Part shown: positions 8,301-14,428 of the stretch, one piece after another
Numbering within the stretch: the first letter of the stretch is position 1
How the letters are laid out: each line of letters opens with the position of its first letter
NCBI GenBank assembly: GCA_041736625.1
Contig: JBGSTG010000107.1
Coordinates: 1 to 19,346 of the forward strand
Origin: M3007 sp041736625
GTDB taxonomy: Bacteria; Bacteroidota; Bacteroidia; Chitinophagales; Saprospiraceae
DNA length: 19,346 bases
Direction: 5' to 3'
The notes under the pieces: model-generated
Told to the model about the DNA's origin: nothing
Databases searched by the model: none
What the model saw: only the letters and a program-made list of their open reading frames with translations
Made by a program: the position numbers and the translations under genes

Positions 8301-10267
8301 CTCGTCACGCTGTTGGCGGTGGTGAGGCTGCCGATGAGGTTGTTGTTCACCGTGTACTGGTGCCCGGCCGAGGTTCCCTGTACGGAGATCGGGAAGAAAG
8401 CCGGTACGGTTGCCGGAGCGCCGGTAACCACCAGGGCCATGCCGCCGATGGTGTTGCCGGTGATGTTGATGATCTCCGGGGTTGTCGTGCCCGCCTGGAT
8501 GGCGTGCAAACGGCCGGCCGAGCCGGACAGGGAGAACACGATGTTGTTCGTGCCGTCCTGGATGCCCAGGGTGTTGTTCAGGACGTTGATCCGGCCAGTA
8601 GCCAGCGAGAGCAGACCCTGGAAGGCCGAGGTGCTGGTGGAAGTGACCGAAATATTCCGGAAGGTATTGTTCTCAATGGTGGTGGCCGCCGTAGTGCCCA
8701 CCGTTACCAGGAAGCCGCGGAAAATGGCGCCGCCCGTGTACGTCAGGGGCGAGCCGCCGGCGTTGGGCGCCGAGCCGCCTACCGTATTGTTGGAGATGAC
8801 AATGCCGTTGTTCAACGTGCTGGACAACTGCACAGCACATGTCGTTCCCGTGATAGAGCGCGAAACCGTCTGATAAAAGCTGTTGCCCGTGATGGTGTAA
8901 TTAGAGTTGGCTGTAGTTAGCGTAATCCCCGTGTGCGTGCTCGAAGCGCTGAAATAGTTGAAAATATTGCAGTTCGAGATCGTGTTGTTGTTGTTGTACG
9001 TCGCCTGGGTGGTCGAGGTACCCGAACCGTAAACGCAGTTGATCGGTGAGGTTGCGCCGTCGTGGATGTCGCAGTTGTCGATCAGGTTGTTATCGTTGCC
9101 GTTCGCGCCGGTGGTGGTGCTGAACAGGATCACGCCGCTTACCGTGGAGGTGTTCACCCCGCGCACGTCGCAATAGCGCACGATGTTGTTCGCCCCTTCG
9201 TTGATGAAACGGATCGCTTGACCGGTCGTACTCGTGTTGGAGATAATCAGTTCTTTGGCCGTACCGACGCCGCCCGGGCGTCCGTCAATGCGCCACCAGT
9301 TGCCGCCGTTGATGTCGATGGTCGGACCGGCGTTGGCGCCGGTGATGGACAGGGCGGTGGCGCCCAGGGCCGGGCGGATGGTGACGTTGTTGGTCGAACT
9401 GATCGGGGTACAGCCGCTTGGCGGCCCGAGCACGATCGGAAAGGTTTCGGAAGCACTCGTGTAGGCTGCGAGCAATTCAAGCACCACCGGAGACGATACG
9501 CCGTTGGTATTTATCGCCGAAACGGCCGCTGTCAGGGTAGCGTAATCGCCGCCCGGGCCTACCGTTTTGGTGCCGGAGATCGGGCCTCCGGCGGGTACGG
9601 CCGATACCAGCGAGATATTGTCAATAGCAGCCGGAGGCTGGTTGCCTACCGATCCGTCGTTGCGCCAGGTGAAGAAGATACGAACGGTCGCCGGAGCGTT
9701 GCAGTTCCCGAAGGCAGCGCTGGAAACAGTGGCATTTACGGTCTGTACCGCTAAACCCTGGAGATTGTGGGCGCCGATAACGGTAGTGCCCGGGATAAGC
9801 GGGGTGGTGAGCGGCGAGCTTCCTGTGATCCCGGAAGCCGCCGACGGTGTGATGGATGTCGGGCCGATGGACACCTGCCAAAAATCAAACGTGCTCTCTC
9901 CGGCGCAATACCAGTCGTAGCTGTAGGTAAGGCTTGTTTCACCGGCAGGAAGGGTGATGTCCCGGTAAAAATGCACCAGCGAACCGGAGCTGCCGTTATA
10001 GTTGTGTGTTGCACCACCCGGGTCGTCGCTGATGTACGCGCTGTTGGTGGGAAACAGGGTGGGCGTGGTTCCAACGAACCACTGGTTGGTTACACCGGAG
10101 CCGTTGACAACCGTCCAGCCGTTGGCGGCAAATGTGGCGCCGTTCTGGAAACCACCGTCGCCCGTGGGCGAAATCAAAGTAGTCTGGGCCGAAACCTGTA
10201 CAACCGACAGGCAACCCAGCAGAAAAAAGGCGAAAAAACGCCCGCTTGAGAGTATCTTATTTTTCAT
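1..10267 (-). CDS. Giant modular secreted/surface protein (beta-helix, PKD-like, HYR-like), 3' end outside window
   Basis: I translated the minus strand from the ATG at 10267 to the left edge and met no stop, giving at least 3,422 codons; the gene is cut by the window. Residues 1-27 are a signal peptide (MKNK start, hydrophobic run, VSA|Q cleavage). Residues ~28-225 look like a jelly-roll/MAM-like beta domain. Two right-handed beta-helix modules follow (232-1016 and 1159-1647), then an Ig-like domain (1648-1727), a tandem repeat pair (1728-1905), a SprB-like segment (~1906-1985), another beta domain (~1986-2100), five PKD-like repeats (2101-2566), a diverged PKD/Ig-like domain (2567-2640) and Cys-rich HYR-like modules (2641 onward). 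No enzymatic motif is visible. Such proteins are usually T9SS-exported adhesins or matrix proteins in Saprospiria, so a C-terminal sorting domain is expected beyond the edge (inference). The exact role is unknown. Confidence 0.93.
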   Translation of the reverse strand, partial: MKNKILSSGRFFAFFLLGCLSVVQVSAQTTLISPTGDGGFQNGATFAANGWTVVNGSGVTNQWFVGTTPTLFPTNSAYISDDPGGATHNYNGSSGSLVHFYRDITLPAGETSLTYSYDWYCAGESTFDFWQVSIGPTSITPSAASGITGSSPLTTPLIPGTTVIGAHNLQGLAVQTVNATVSSAAFGNCNAPATVRIFFTWRNDGSVGNQPPAAIDNISLVSAVPAGGPISGTKTVGPGGDYATLTAAVSAINTNGVSSPVVLELLAAYTSASETFPIVLGPPSGCTPISSTNNVTIRPALGATALSITGANAGPTIDINGGNWWRIDGRPGGVGTAKELIISNTSTTGQAIRFINEGANNIVRYCDVRGVNTSTVSGVILFSTTTGANGNDNNLIDNCDIHDGATSPINCVYGSGTSTTQATYNNNNTISNCNIFNYFSASSTHTGITLTTANSNYTITGNSFYQTVSRSITGTTCAVQLSSTLNNGIVISNNTVGGSAPNAGGSPLTYTGGAIFRGFLVTVGTTAATTIENNTFRNISVTSTSTSAFQGLLSLATGRINVLNNTLGIQDGTNNIVFSLSGSAGRLHAIQAGTTTPEIINITGNTIGGMALVVTGAPATVPAFFPISVQGTSAGHQYTVNNNLIGSLTTANSVTSDANSTLCGVISFSNAVGQTYNNNNIANLTASNTGTGASVNGMILQGSGTSPNFLGSFNVSGNTIRNLSTASGSTTFISAVGMSVLGTAEAVGTSTITQNTIHSLINTNASAATFAAGMVMSPPTTLPATVSRNFVHSLDLSTTATTANIRGIQINGGLANYANNFVRLGIKPDGTDITTGFLITGITEAGTAVSRLSHNSIYIGGAGVDAGSNTFALTVGSTAAGRDYRSNILVNARSNGAGAGKHYAISVPGTTPNPPGVTSEYNLLQAPGTGGFIGLYNAVDQSTLADWRTASGLDNNSVSGNPQFINPTGSSTTVDLHISTTNATPVEGGGVVVAVVTDDYDGQTRNTLSPADIGADAGNFILNDISGPGISYTPLVSICGTGNVSLNGVVITDATGIPTVGALIPRIYYRKGAGAWFSQPGAFQSGTAQNSTWNFTINVVDLGGTTPGDVIQYYVIAQDIVATPNIVSVPGGVSATDVNTIITHPAAPASATVITQLVGTYTVGAGGDFPTLTAAVAAYNTSCLGGAVVFSLTDATYPAETFPIVINANSFASATNTLTIRPAAGNTATISGASATGTALIRLNGADWVIIDGSNAGGTDRSLTLNNTATATNTAVVWVSSVNALNGATNNTIKNTNIVGGSNTVTSVFGIHVSGQTITTSASGDNNDNLIIQNNNINTAYYGLYARGISLANANDGLQIIGNTIGSTNAANYVNFRGMDIHYANAPLISQNLVFDMINTLSTTIAGIDLGAGVINAQVVRNEVRNVQNTSTGGWGSYGIVLSSTTLTTGTLIANNFISGMLGSNYSSGTTFHAYGIRLAGGTNTLVLNNSVNLFGSVVGGTSASVSASMIISTTSVTGTEIRNNIFSNTQEFAITGSNTYSLYLASGVSVISNNNNFYGLSSANTTYHVGFNGTNRTTLANWQTGTSQDAQSFSVQPNFTSNTDLHLTANNNQCLDGGGASVAQVTVDYDGQARNATTPDIGADEFTNPDLSLTVTENSGLAANDNIVCGGADVTLTATGGGTYAWSTGFNGNPLVANPTANTTYTVTITNGSCTDELSASVTVTSIPDFAVTGGGEFCAPGAGVPVGLAGSTSGISYQLQRNGVDVGASLAGTGAALSFGNQTVSGTYTVVASDAVTNCTATMSGEAVVTANATPAAFDVTGGGAYCTPGAGLPVGLDGSETGVSYQLRLGGVDLGAPVAGTGAALDFGNQATSGTYTVVATGAGACTADMNGAAVVDANETPALSAALVEPTNCVSFDGVINLTVTGGSAPFDYNWTTPNGAGIVQGLEDQDSLTVGVYFVTVTSDDNCSATLFTTLNGPGNCGLCPMISTLSVSDATVCEDETVTLTATGLSSMGTTFGITFKYFDAPTATPYVGGTVIGTVPNSGLSAGKDTAVLSTSFADFDEYFVYAILDLTPTDPTCRPFAESSLEVFDVPSVNAVASQVVCNNASVAAITFSGPVSGTVFNWTNDQPSIGLAASGSGNIASFTAINTGTTPVVATITVTPVTNNAGATCTGDPITFTITVNPTPTVAAVANQVRCAGTATAAVNFVGTVSGTTFSWTNSAPSIGLAASGSGDIPSFTAVNTGTTPVVATITVTPSANNCPGTPITFTITVNPNPTINALPNVAYCNGTTGGPIALTGPVSGTAYTWTNSNTAIGLGASGTGNIPTFPATNPGTAAITGNIVVTATYTNAGVTCPAAATASFVITVNPTPTVNQPANQVVCSGSATAAVAFSATVPGTVFNWTNNTPSIGLAASGSGNIPSFTAVNTGVAPVTATITVTPAFTNAGITCTGTPRTFTIIVNPTPALAAIANQAVCNGQNTSAVTFTGPTGAVYAWTNSNPAIGLPASGTGNIPSFKGINNGATPISGTITVSPSLTANGITCAAPAATFTITVNPTPVVNAGADQAICPGESVTLSATGGTSCSWSPTTGLTGANTCNPVASPSMTTFYTVTVTNAQGCSGTDVVKVTVSSNQPLICNDNVQVSLGPDGLGLIDPDMILEGTYDDFSFYTVQVTTQQNQPVPNPVTCAQVGQTLKVRVVSRCDGNFCWGSIKVEDKLPPELTCNNVTVNCAVTNYTPTYLTNVLGIAAGNPTITDNCGPVTRNYTDELFDLGCDDVFNGISNLSAYVRRTWTAVDPSGNLSDCTQFIYFQRIALDDIDLPADVTVSCDNPNTGPSFTGAPTVQAFGQTFVLSPNNTFCELNAVYVDQELPVCDGTYKILRTWTLYDWCEPTQINVNPIYHIQVIKVEDSEPPVVECPTNITVGTNPFDCERDLNLPDVLVTDNCSRMASFEATYTVNGINFSLTGSFSTFAGNNLWVPDTLGVIGTANDLPIGPTQFTYILTDDCGNSSTCAFLVTVDDDTPPVAACDEFTQVGLGINGMAFINATTFDDGSYDNCSPVSFKARRMDSNPCQSSSSFYDQVKFCCEDIGDTITVVLRVYDVPVPAGDIALDAEELNANDCMVQVFVEDKIKPACQAPANTTVSCENFDVSLWAYGQATASDNCCIDTITTTIDYSRFDSLCNRGTITRRFTARDCGGQTSQCSQRIIVDYEQDYYVRFPDDALVTFCDSSGVYGVPTFFGEDCELLGVSFEDEIFTVVPDACYKIERKWKIINWCSYDPNMPCINVPNPEPNATVNAAANRPGPIVSPAGTPIPWAPTIINIKPGQAPTNYSTFWQQNANCYTYTQVIKVIDTQDPIVSNCPASPLAVDDITDNDGNLYNDNAWWDPITEQHDLCEAPADLSITASDACSKGDV
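2570..3967 (-). repeat. Five tandem PKD-like repeats (~90-95 residues each)
   Basis: Repeats start at residues 2101, 2195, 2285, 2380 and 2474 (lengths 94, 90, 95, 94, 93). Each has NQVxC or similar near the start, GTxFxWTN, IGLxASGxG, a second Cys after the TVTP-like strand in most copies, and ends TFTITVNPTP or similar. Two subtypes are visible: copies 1, 2 and 4 carry PSIGLAASGSG, copies 3 and 5 carry AIGL(G/P)ASGTG. They match the Bacteroidota PKD-like repeats of large surface proteins, which usually act as spacers or in cell-cell adhesion. Confidence 0.88.
4553..5086 (-). repeat. Tandem pair of ~90-residue repeats in the giant protein
   Basis: Residues 1728-1817 and 1818-1905. Both copies share, in order, VTGGG, one Cys, PGAG, PVGL, SYQL, AGTGAAL, FGNQ, SGTYTVVA, a second Cys and a final ANxTP. 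They differ by a two-residue length change near the second Cys. The fold is probably a small Ig/PKD-like beta sandwich with one disulfide (inference). No other copies are visible in the window. Confidence 0.85.
5327..6793 (-). other. Beta-helix module 2 of the giant protein
   Basis: Residues ~1159-1647. It has the same opening and closing brackets as module 1 (TVGAGGDFPTLTAAVAAYN at the start; DYDGQARN and DIGADEF at the end), with Asn-rich PbH1-like coils between. It is about 489 residues against about 785 in module 1. An Ig-like linker (residues ~1017-1158) separates the two. The shared brackets point to an internal duplication followed by gain or loss of coils. Confidence 0.8.
7220..9574 (-). 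other. Beta-helix module 1 of the giant protein
   Basis: Residues ~232-1016. The module opens with the motif TVGPGGDYATLTAAV and closes with DYDGQTRN followed by DIGAD, the usual brackets of Bacteroidota pectin-lyase-like/PbH1 modules. In between are many short coils rich in Asn and beta-branched residues (NNTI, NNLI, GNTI, NNNN), typical of the Asn ladders of right-handed parallel beta-helices. Such folds occur in polysaccharide lyases and in adhesins. I see no catalytic signature, so a structural or glycan-binding role is more likely (inference). Confidence 0.8.
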
Positions 10268-10327
10268 GAGAGAATGATTAACAGACCAATGGAAAAATGA
10301 GGATTCGAATGATGCCCATCCGAACAC

Positions 10328-10346
10328 AAAAATGCCCTGATCGGGC
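10328..10346 (-). terminator. Possible weak terminator/attenuator between the small gene and the giant gene
   Basis: In the 90-nt gap between the two minus-strand genes, the minus strand reads GCCC-GATCA-GGGC followed by A and five T. The stem is only 4 bp, all G:C, and begins about 11 nt after the stop of the upstream gene. It could cause partial termination so that the two genes are made in different amounts, or it could be chance. The rest of the gap shows nothing clear. Confidence 0.3.
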
Positions 10347-10357
10347 CTTGCGGTTGG

Positions 10358-10834
10358 TTATTGACCAACGACGGGGTCGGCTACCGGAACGGCAATGAGC
10401 AACTCCAGCAAGCCGGGAACCAGCGTCAGCAGCTCGCCTTCCGGCATAAGCTTCAAATCCGGATCCGACGGGGCGTCGGCGACCGTTTGCGTGTAACCAT
10501 ACAAAATGGCGTCGTCCAACGGCTTCGTTGCCTGAACAGCCGACTGCACATAACCCAGCATCCGCTGGTAGCCAAGGAACAGGGCGCGATCCTCATCCGG
10601 CAAACCGGGCTCGTTCAACGCGACGTCCATGCGGTCGTGCTCTTGTACGAGCACCTGATCGACCTCCGAAGTTGCTTTCCATTGAACGGTCGACAAATCA
10701 CCGATCACCGCCTTGGGATCAAGCCCCTGGCTGAATGCAACGGAAGAAGAAAAAAGAAAAAGGAACAGGGCAAATACCCGAAGGGCATGCCCCACAGTCT
10801 CCACTGGGGAGATGGGAGAAATAACTTTTTTCAT
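10358..10834 (-). CDS. Small secreted protein of unknown function (158 aa)
   Basis: I chose the ATG at 10834 rather than the upstream ATG at 10900, because it gives a standard signal peptide: MKK, a hydrophobic core (residues ~19-33) and a likely cut near AFSQ (residues 34-36). The mature part, about 122 residues, is acidic and probably helical, with LPDEDRALFLGYQRMLGYVQ (residues 78-97) in the middle and a hydrophobic Leu/Val-rich C-terminus (LLTLVPGLLELLIAVPVADP). I recognise no family. It lies directly upstream of the giant gene on the same strand with a 90-nt gap, so the two may be co-transcribed and functionally linked, for example as a partner or assembly factor (inference only). No Cys remains in the mature protein. 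Confidence 0.75.
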   Translation of the reverse strand: MKKVISPISPVETVGHALRVFALFLFLFSSSVAFSQGLDPKAVIGDLSTVQWKATSEVDQVLVQEHDRMDVALNEPGLPDEDRALFLGYQRMLGYVQSAVQATKPLDDAILYGYTQTVADAPSDPDLKLMPEGELLTLVPGLLELLIAVPVADPVVGQ

Positions 10835-11076
10835 GAGAATCAAGGAATTAAAAAATAAACCTTTGAAAATTGATGGATTAAAGACCCATAAAGATATCAC
10901 AGAATTGAATAGTGTTCCCTCTTTTTACAAAAAAAAATTGGAGGAAACCCGCTTTTGACACGTTTAGCCAATATCCAAAGAGACAGTTGCCGTATTTTGT
11001 TAATACGCATCTCTATGCAATAGAAAGCAGCCGTTTGTCGTAATATCCTAACCAGTTGCACCGCTCAACAACCTGT
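10835..11076. promoter_or_regulatory. Divergent intergenic region
   Basis: These 242 bases separate the minus-strand pair from the plus-strand genes and should hold promoters for both. The half near the minus-strand gene is clearly A/T-rich (poly-A at about 10929-10937), unlike the surrounding coding DNA. I found no exact Bacteroidota -7 box (TAnnTTTG) on either strand. The closest is TATTTTG at 10993-10999 on the plus strand, one base short of the consensus. No Shine-Dalgarno is seen before either start, which is normal for the phylum. Confidence 0.4.
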
Positions 11077-12000
11077 ATGCGCTTCCCCATTCTCCGGTTT
11101 ATTGTCCCTGTCCTTTCCGGCTGCCTGGTTACCCCCCTGCTGCTTGCGCAAACGGGGCCCGACCTGCGCAGGGATGGCCTTTTTTTTCAGCAAAAACGCC
11201 GGGAGTTTGACGCCTGGCTCGGCCAAAACGGATTGTCCGGCGTCCTGATCGCCGACAGCGTATCGGTGTCTGCCGACAAAGCCGTCTTGTTCCTCCGCCC
11301 GCCCATGTCCGGCCCGGAGGCCTGCGCGGCCCTGCAGGCTGCCTGGACCGATCTGGAAACCAGAAACAAGGATGTAAGCGGCCGGTTCTTCCACGAACGG
11401 CTGTTGCACAAGTGGGCCTTCCTGGCCGAGTTACACGACGAGCAGGCGGAGATCATCGTCCGTTGTCACGACCCCGCTCATTTTTACGCCCGGGTGACGC
11501 ACCAAAACGGCCGTACGCCCGTGGAGGGCACCTCGGTGCGCAGCCTGGCCACCGTAGAACTCAGCACACCGGCTTTCCTGGGCGGCGTCAATACGGGCGA
11601 CAACAGCGCCCTCATCCCCGGCAAAAAACTCGGCGAGGTCACCGAACGCGCCCGCCAGTACCTGAATGGCTGGTACGCCGTCAAAGGCACACCCATCCTC
11701 TGGAAAGCCCGCGTAGCCCAGCCCTTTGTGGCGGTCGACGAGTTCATCCTGGAGGTCACCCACCTGAGCCACGAGATCGTGCCCGACGGGTTCTACGAGT
11801 ACCACCGCATCTACGTGCGGGGCTTGCAAAGGGGCGCCGACGTGGAGCTCTCCTGGGAATTTCAGGGTAAATACGGCAGCGGGATATTATTTCCCCCCCG
11901 GAAAAACGACTATAAAGACACCGAAACGCGTTATAAAGATTCGCTGGAGGAATACCAAACCCGCCTCTTTAAACAACTTGTAGCTTACCTTCGCCAATGA
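11077..12000 (+). CDS. Secreted or lipid-anchored protein of unknown function (307 aa)
   Basis: The ATG at 11077 is preferred over an in-frame TTG at 11056. Residues 1-24 are a signal peptide with likely cleavage LLLA|Q. LSGC at 13-16 also fits a lipobox, but the hydrophobic stretch continues past the Cys, so ordinary cleavage is more likely. The mature protein is mixed alpha/beta and Trp/Tyr-rich. Its second half has beta-type strands (VDEFILEVTHLSHEI, FYEYHRIYVRGL, VELSWEFQGKYGSGILFPPR), and the C-terminus is a charged helix (KDTETRYKDSLEEYQTRLF). I recognise no family or catalytic motif. Its stop overlaps the start of the next gene (ATGA at 11997-12000), so the two are translationally coupled and probably act together at the envelope. 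Confidence 0.8.
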   Translation: MRFPILRFIVPVLSGCLVTPLLLAQTGPDLRRDGLFFQQKRREFDAWLGQNGLSGVLIADSVSVSADKAVLFLRPPMSGPEACAALQAAWTDLETRNKDVSGRFFHERLLHKWAFLAELHDEQAEIIVRCHDPAHFYARVTHQNGRTPVEGTSVRSLATVELSTPAFLGGVNTGDNSALIPGKKLGEVTERARQYLNGWYAVKGTPILWKARVAQPFVAVDEFILEVTHLSHEIVPDGFYEYHRIYVRGLQRGADVELSWEFQGKYGSGILFPPRKNDYKDTETRYKDSLEEYQTRLFKQLVAYLRQ

Positions 12001-12479
12001 CCAGCACATCCGCACGTACCATGACCGAAACCCGCGAAGCATCCGCGTCCAAAACAACCCAAACGGCAACCCTTTCGCCACGCGCACGCATCGCGCGGCT
12101 GATCCTCATATACCACTTCGCGCTGATCGGCATCTCCAGCGTGTACTATATCCTGCGCGGGTTCGACTTCGAGGAGTTCACCACCCTCATCGGTATCCTG
12201 GGGCCCATCACGGCCCTTTACGGCGGCGCCGTGTTCCGGTTCATTGGCCGCAGCATTACCGACCCACACATCAACGGACAAAGCGACCAGCCCATCAACA
12301 GCCTGGTTAAATGGCTGGTGCACGGCCACTTCGCCGTGGTGCTTACCCTCATCTCCCTCAAGGCACTGACGCCCAACATCCTCAATTTTCAGGACATGAC
12401 CATGTTCCTCACCTTCGTTGAGTCGGCACTGGGGGTGTACATGGGGAATATTATTCTGGCGTTGTTTGGTAAAGAATAA
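11997..12479 (+). CDS. Four-helix integral membrane protein of unknown function (160 aa)
   Basis: A polar, Thr/Ser-rich N-terminus of about 30 residues is followed by four predicted membrane segments at about 33-53, 61-82, 103-122 and 133-157. Loop 2 (83-102) is polar with RSITDPHINGQSDQP. There is no obvious catalytic or metal motif and I recognise no family. The start at 11997 is supported by the 4-base ATGA overlap with the preceding gene; a second in-frame ATG at 12021 would shorten the polar tail by eight residues. It is probably an inner-membrane partner of the secreted protein upstream. Confidence 0.78.
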   Translation: MTSTSARTMTETREASASKTTQTATLSPRARIARLILIYHFALIGISSVYYILRGFDFEEFTTLIGILGPITALYGGAVFRFIGRSITDPHINGQSDQPINSLVKWLVHGHFAVVLTLISLKALTPNILNFQDMTMFLTFVESALGVYMGNIILALFGKE

Positions 12480-12622
12480 TGGTGAGCAAGGCGCTGCCTC
12501 GCAAATTTTCAGAAAAATCTTCCGATCGCGCAAACCGCCCGTACCCCGGCACGCGTATATGGTTATGCAAGCTTGCCCGGACATCCGTCCAATTCATCTT
12601 TTAACCATTTAGCGTGATCAAC
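12480..12622 (+). other. Intergenic gap before the DUF4331 operon
   Basis: These 143 bases probably contain the promoter of the five-gene run that follows. I see no TAnnTTTG box, no good terminator hairpin (only AGGC-GCT-GCCT near 12490) and no ORF worth calling. Confidence 0.3.
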
Positions 12623-14389
12623 ATGAAACCTTTCTTGTCCGTGCGCCGGACGAGGCTGCCGGAGTACGCACTGTGCGTAGGCCTGGCCCTCCTCGGCATG
12701 CACTCCCTTCAGGCTTCGAGCCACCGCGAGGCGCCCCTGATCGCCAACGATCCGTTGGCCGACAACACCGATCTGTACGCGTTCCGCAGTCCCGACAACC
12801 CCAACACCATCACCATCATCGCCAACTACATTCCGGCAGAGCTGCCCTACGGCGGGCCGAACTACTTCAGTTTCGGCGAAAACATCCGCTATGAGATCCA
12901 CATCGACAACAACACCGCAACGCCGGGCGACGACATCATTTACCGGTTCACCTTCCAGCGGGTGAATGAAGACCCCACCACCTTTTTCAACATCCGCCTG
13001 GGCAAGCAAAACCTGAAGACCACCTACACCGTGGAACGCAGCACCAACGGCGGCCTTTCTTTCCAGACCATCCTGTCCGGTGGCGTGGTGCCCCCGACCA
13101 ACATCGGACCGCGCTCCATCGAAAGCGGCGCAGGCCTCGGCGCCGCCAATTACCGCGAGCTCATCAGCGGCGCCATCGCCAACGCCACCACCGGCGAAAG
13201 GGTGTTCTGTGGACCCGTCGACGACCCGTTCTACGTCGACCTTGGCAGCATCTTCGACCTGGGTGACGCGCCCCGCCAAAATGGCCGCGTGCGCGACGGA
13301 CTCGCCAAGTTCAACGTGCACACCATCTCCCTGCAAATACCCATCAGCACCCTGCAAAAAGACGGCAAGGCGGCCGGGCAGGCAGCCAACATCCTCGACG
13401 GCGACTACGTCATCGGCATCTGGGCTTCCGCCAGCCGCCGCGCCATGCGCACCCTCAATACCGACGGAACCGCCCCCACCGACATGGGCGCGTGGGTACA
13501 GGTGTCGCGCCTGGGCATGCCCCTGACCAACGAGGTACTCATCCCCTTGGGCTTCAAAGACCAGTGGAACTTCCAGACGCCCTACGAAGACCTCGGCAAC
13601 CTGGGCGTCTATGGCAATTTCTTTTACAATCCGGAACTGGCCCTGTACATGGATGACAGTCAGTTCGGCGGCGCCGTACCCGCCTTCCGCGGGTTGCGCA
13701 TCCAGAGCAATTCGCTCGGTGCATTCGATTTCCGCAACGGCAAGGACGGCCTGTTCGGACTCAAAGGCAACCCGGCCCTCGCAGGCACAGCCCTCGACGA
13801 CGCCGTATTCGGAACGCTCCTGCTGCCAGCGGCCGGCTCGCCCCGCTCGGTCGACCTGTGGCCCATCTTCCACACCGGTGTGCCCAACCTGCGCCCCTAC
13901 CAGCTCGCTACCGGCAAAAACGGAGACCCGCTCGCCGCCGGCAAGCCGTTTATCAACAACTTCCTGCCCAACGGCGGCGACATGCTCCGCCTCAACATGG
14001 CCGTGCCGCCCACCCCGCGCAACGACCCCCAGTTCAGCCCCCTGGGCATCGTCCAGGCCGCCGTGCTGGGCCTCACCGACCCGGCCTACAATGCCAATGC
14101 GAACCTCCAGTTCATCCCGAACATGGACGGGTTCCCCAACGGTCGCCGCCTCGAAGACGACGTCACCCGCATCGAACTCCAGGCGGTGGGCGGCGTTGCA
14201 CTTGCCGCCATCGGTTTGTGGTACGACGATTACCTTCCCGGCCAGGTGCCCAGCCCGGTCACCAACCAGCTCATCAACGTACTGCAATACTCCACCGGCG
14301 TGGAGGCCAACGACGCGCCCTTCACCAGCGAATTCCCTTACCTGGCCGACCCCTGGCGCGGCACCGAAACCGGCGCACCGGAGGAGTAA
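12623..14389 (+). CDS. DUF4331 protein, copy 1, no T9SS tail (588 aa)
   Basis: The ATG at 12623 is chosen over an in-frame GTG at 12614, since it gives a signal peptide (RR-containing n-region, hydrophobic core, cut at LQA|SSHREAP, about residue 31). The mature protein begins with the DUF4331 hallmark SSHREAPLI..DPLADNTDLYAF and continues as DUF4331 to the end (GLWYDDYLPGQ near the C-terminus). Function is unknown for the family; members are secreted and often sit beside TPR and sigma-factor genes in Bacteroidota. This copy ends at PWRGTETGAPEE with no sorting domain, so it is probably periplasmic, or exported some other way. It starts the tight run DUF4331-DUF4331-TPR-sigma-anti-sigma, with 39 bases before copy 2. 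The upstream bases are A/T-leaning with no Shine-Dalgarno. Confidence 0.93.
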   Translation: MKPFLSVRRTRLPEYALCVGLALLGMHSLQASSHREAPLIANDPLADNTDLYAFRSPDNPNTITIIANYIPAELPYGGPNYFSFGENIRYEIHIDNNTATPGDDIIYRFTFQRVNEDPTTFFNIRLGKQNLKTTYTVERSTNGGLSFQTILSGGVVPPTNIGPRSIESGAGLGAANYRELISGAIANATTGERVFCGPVDDPFYVDLGSIFDLGDAPRQNGRVRDGLAKFNVHTISLQIPISTLQKDGKAAGQAANILDGDYVIGIWASASRRAMRTLNTDGTAPTDMGAWVQVSRLGMPLTNEVLIPLGFKDQWNFQTPYEDLGNLGVYGNFFYNPELALYMDDSQFGGAVPAFRGLRIQSNSLGAFDFRNGKDGLFGLKGNPALAGTALDDAVFGTLLLPAAGSPRSVDLWPIFHTGVPNLRPYQLATGKNGDPLAAGKPFINNFLPNGGDMLRLNMAVPPTPRNDPQFSPLGIVQAAVLGLTDPAYNANANLQFIPNMDGFPNGRRLEDDVTRIELQAVGGVALAAIGLWYDDYLPGQVPSPVTNQLINVLQYSTGVEANDAPFTSEFPYLADPWRGTETGAPEE

Positions 14390-14428
14390 CCCCTTTCCCA
14401 TCATCACCATCTATTAAAAAAAACAGTC

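Noticed and set aside
8229..8996. GTTGTTGTTGTTG runs (about 8229-8240 and 8985-8996) as microsatellites
   Set aside because: They encode short Asn runs in beta-helix coils on the minus strand and are only four or so units long; coding explains them.
4421..9754. Further long plus-strand ORFs (455, 560, 404 and 230 codons)
   Set aside because: They are in the same antisense register as above; the minus-strand reading gives clear beta-helix and PKD-like domains.
11077..11124. Lipoprotein call for the 307-aa protein from LSGC at residues 13-16
   Set aside because: The hydrophobic core continues for several residues after the Cys, and a normal cleavage site follows, so a standard signal peptide is more likely.
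12563..14410. 615-codon minus-strand ORF opposite DUF4331 copy 1
   Set aside because: It is a shadow of a well-supported gene and its product is a low-complexity Val/Gly/Ala/Asp-rich sequence. The same applies to the 220- and 275-codon minus ORFs opposite copy 2.
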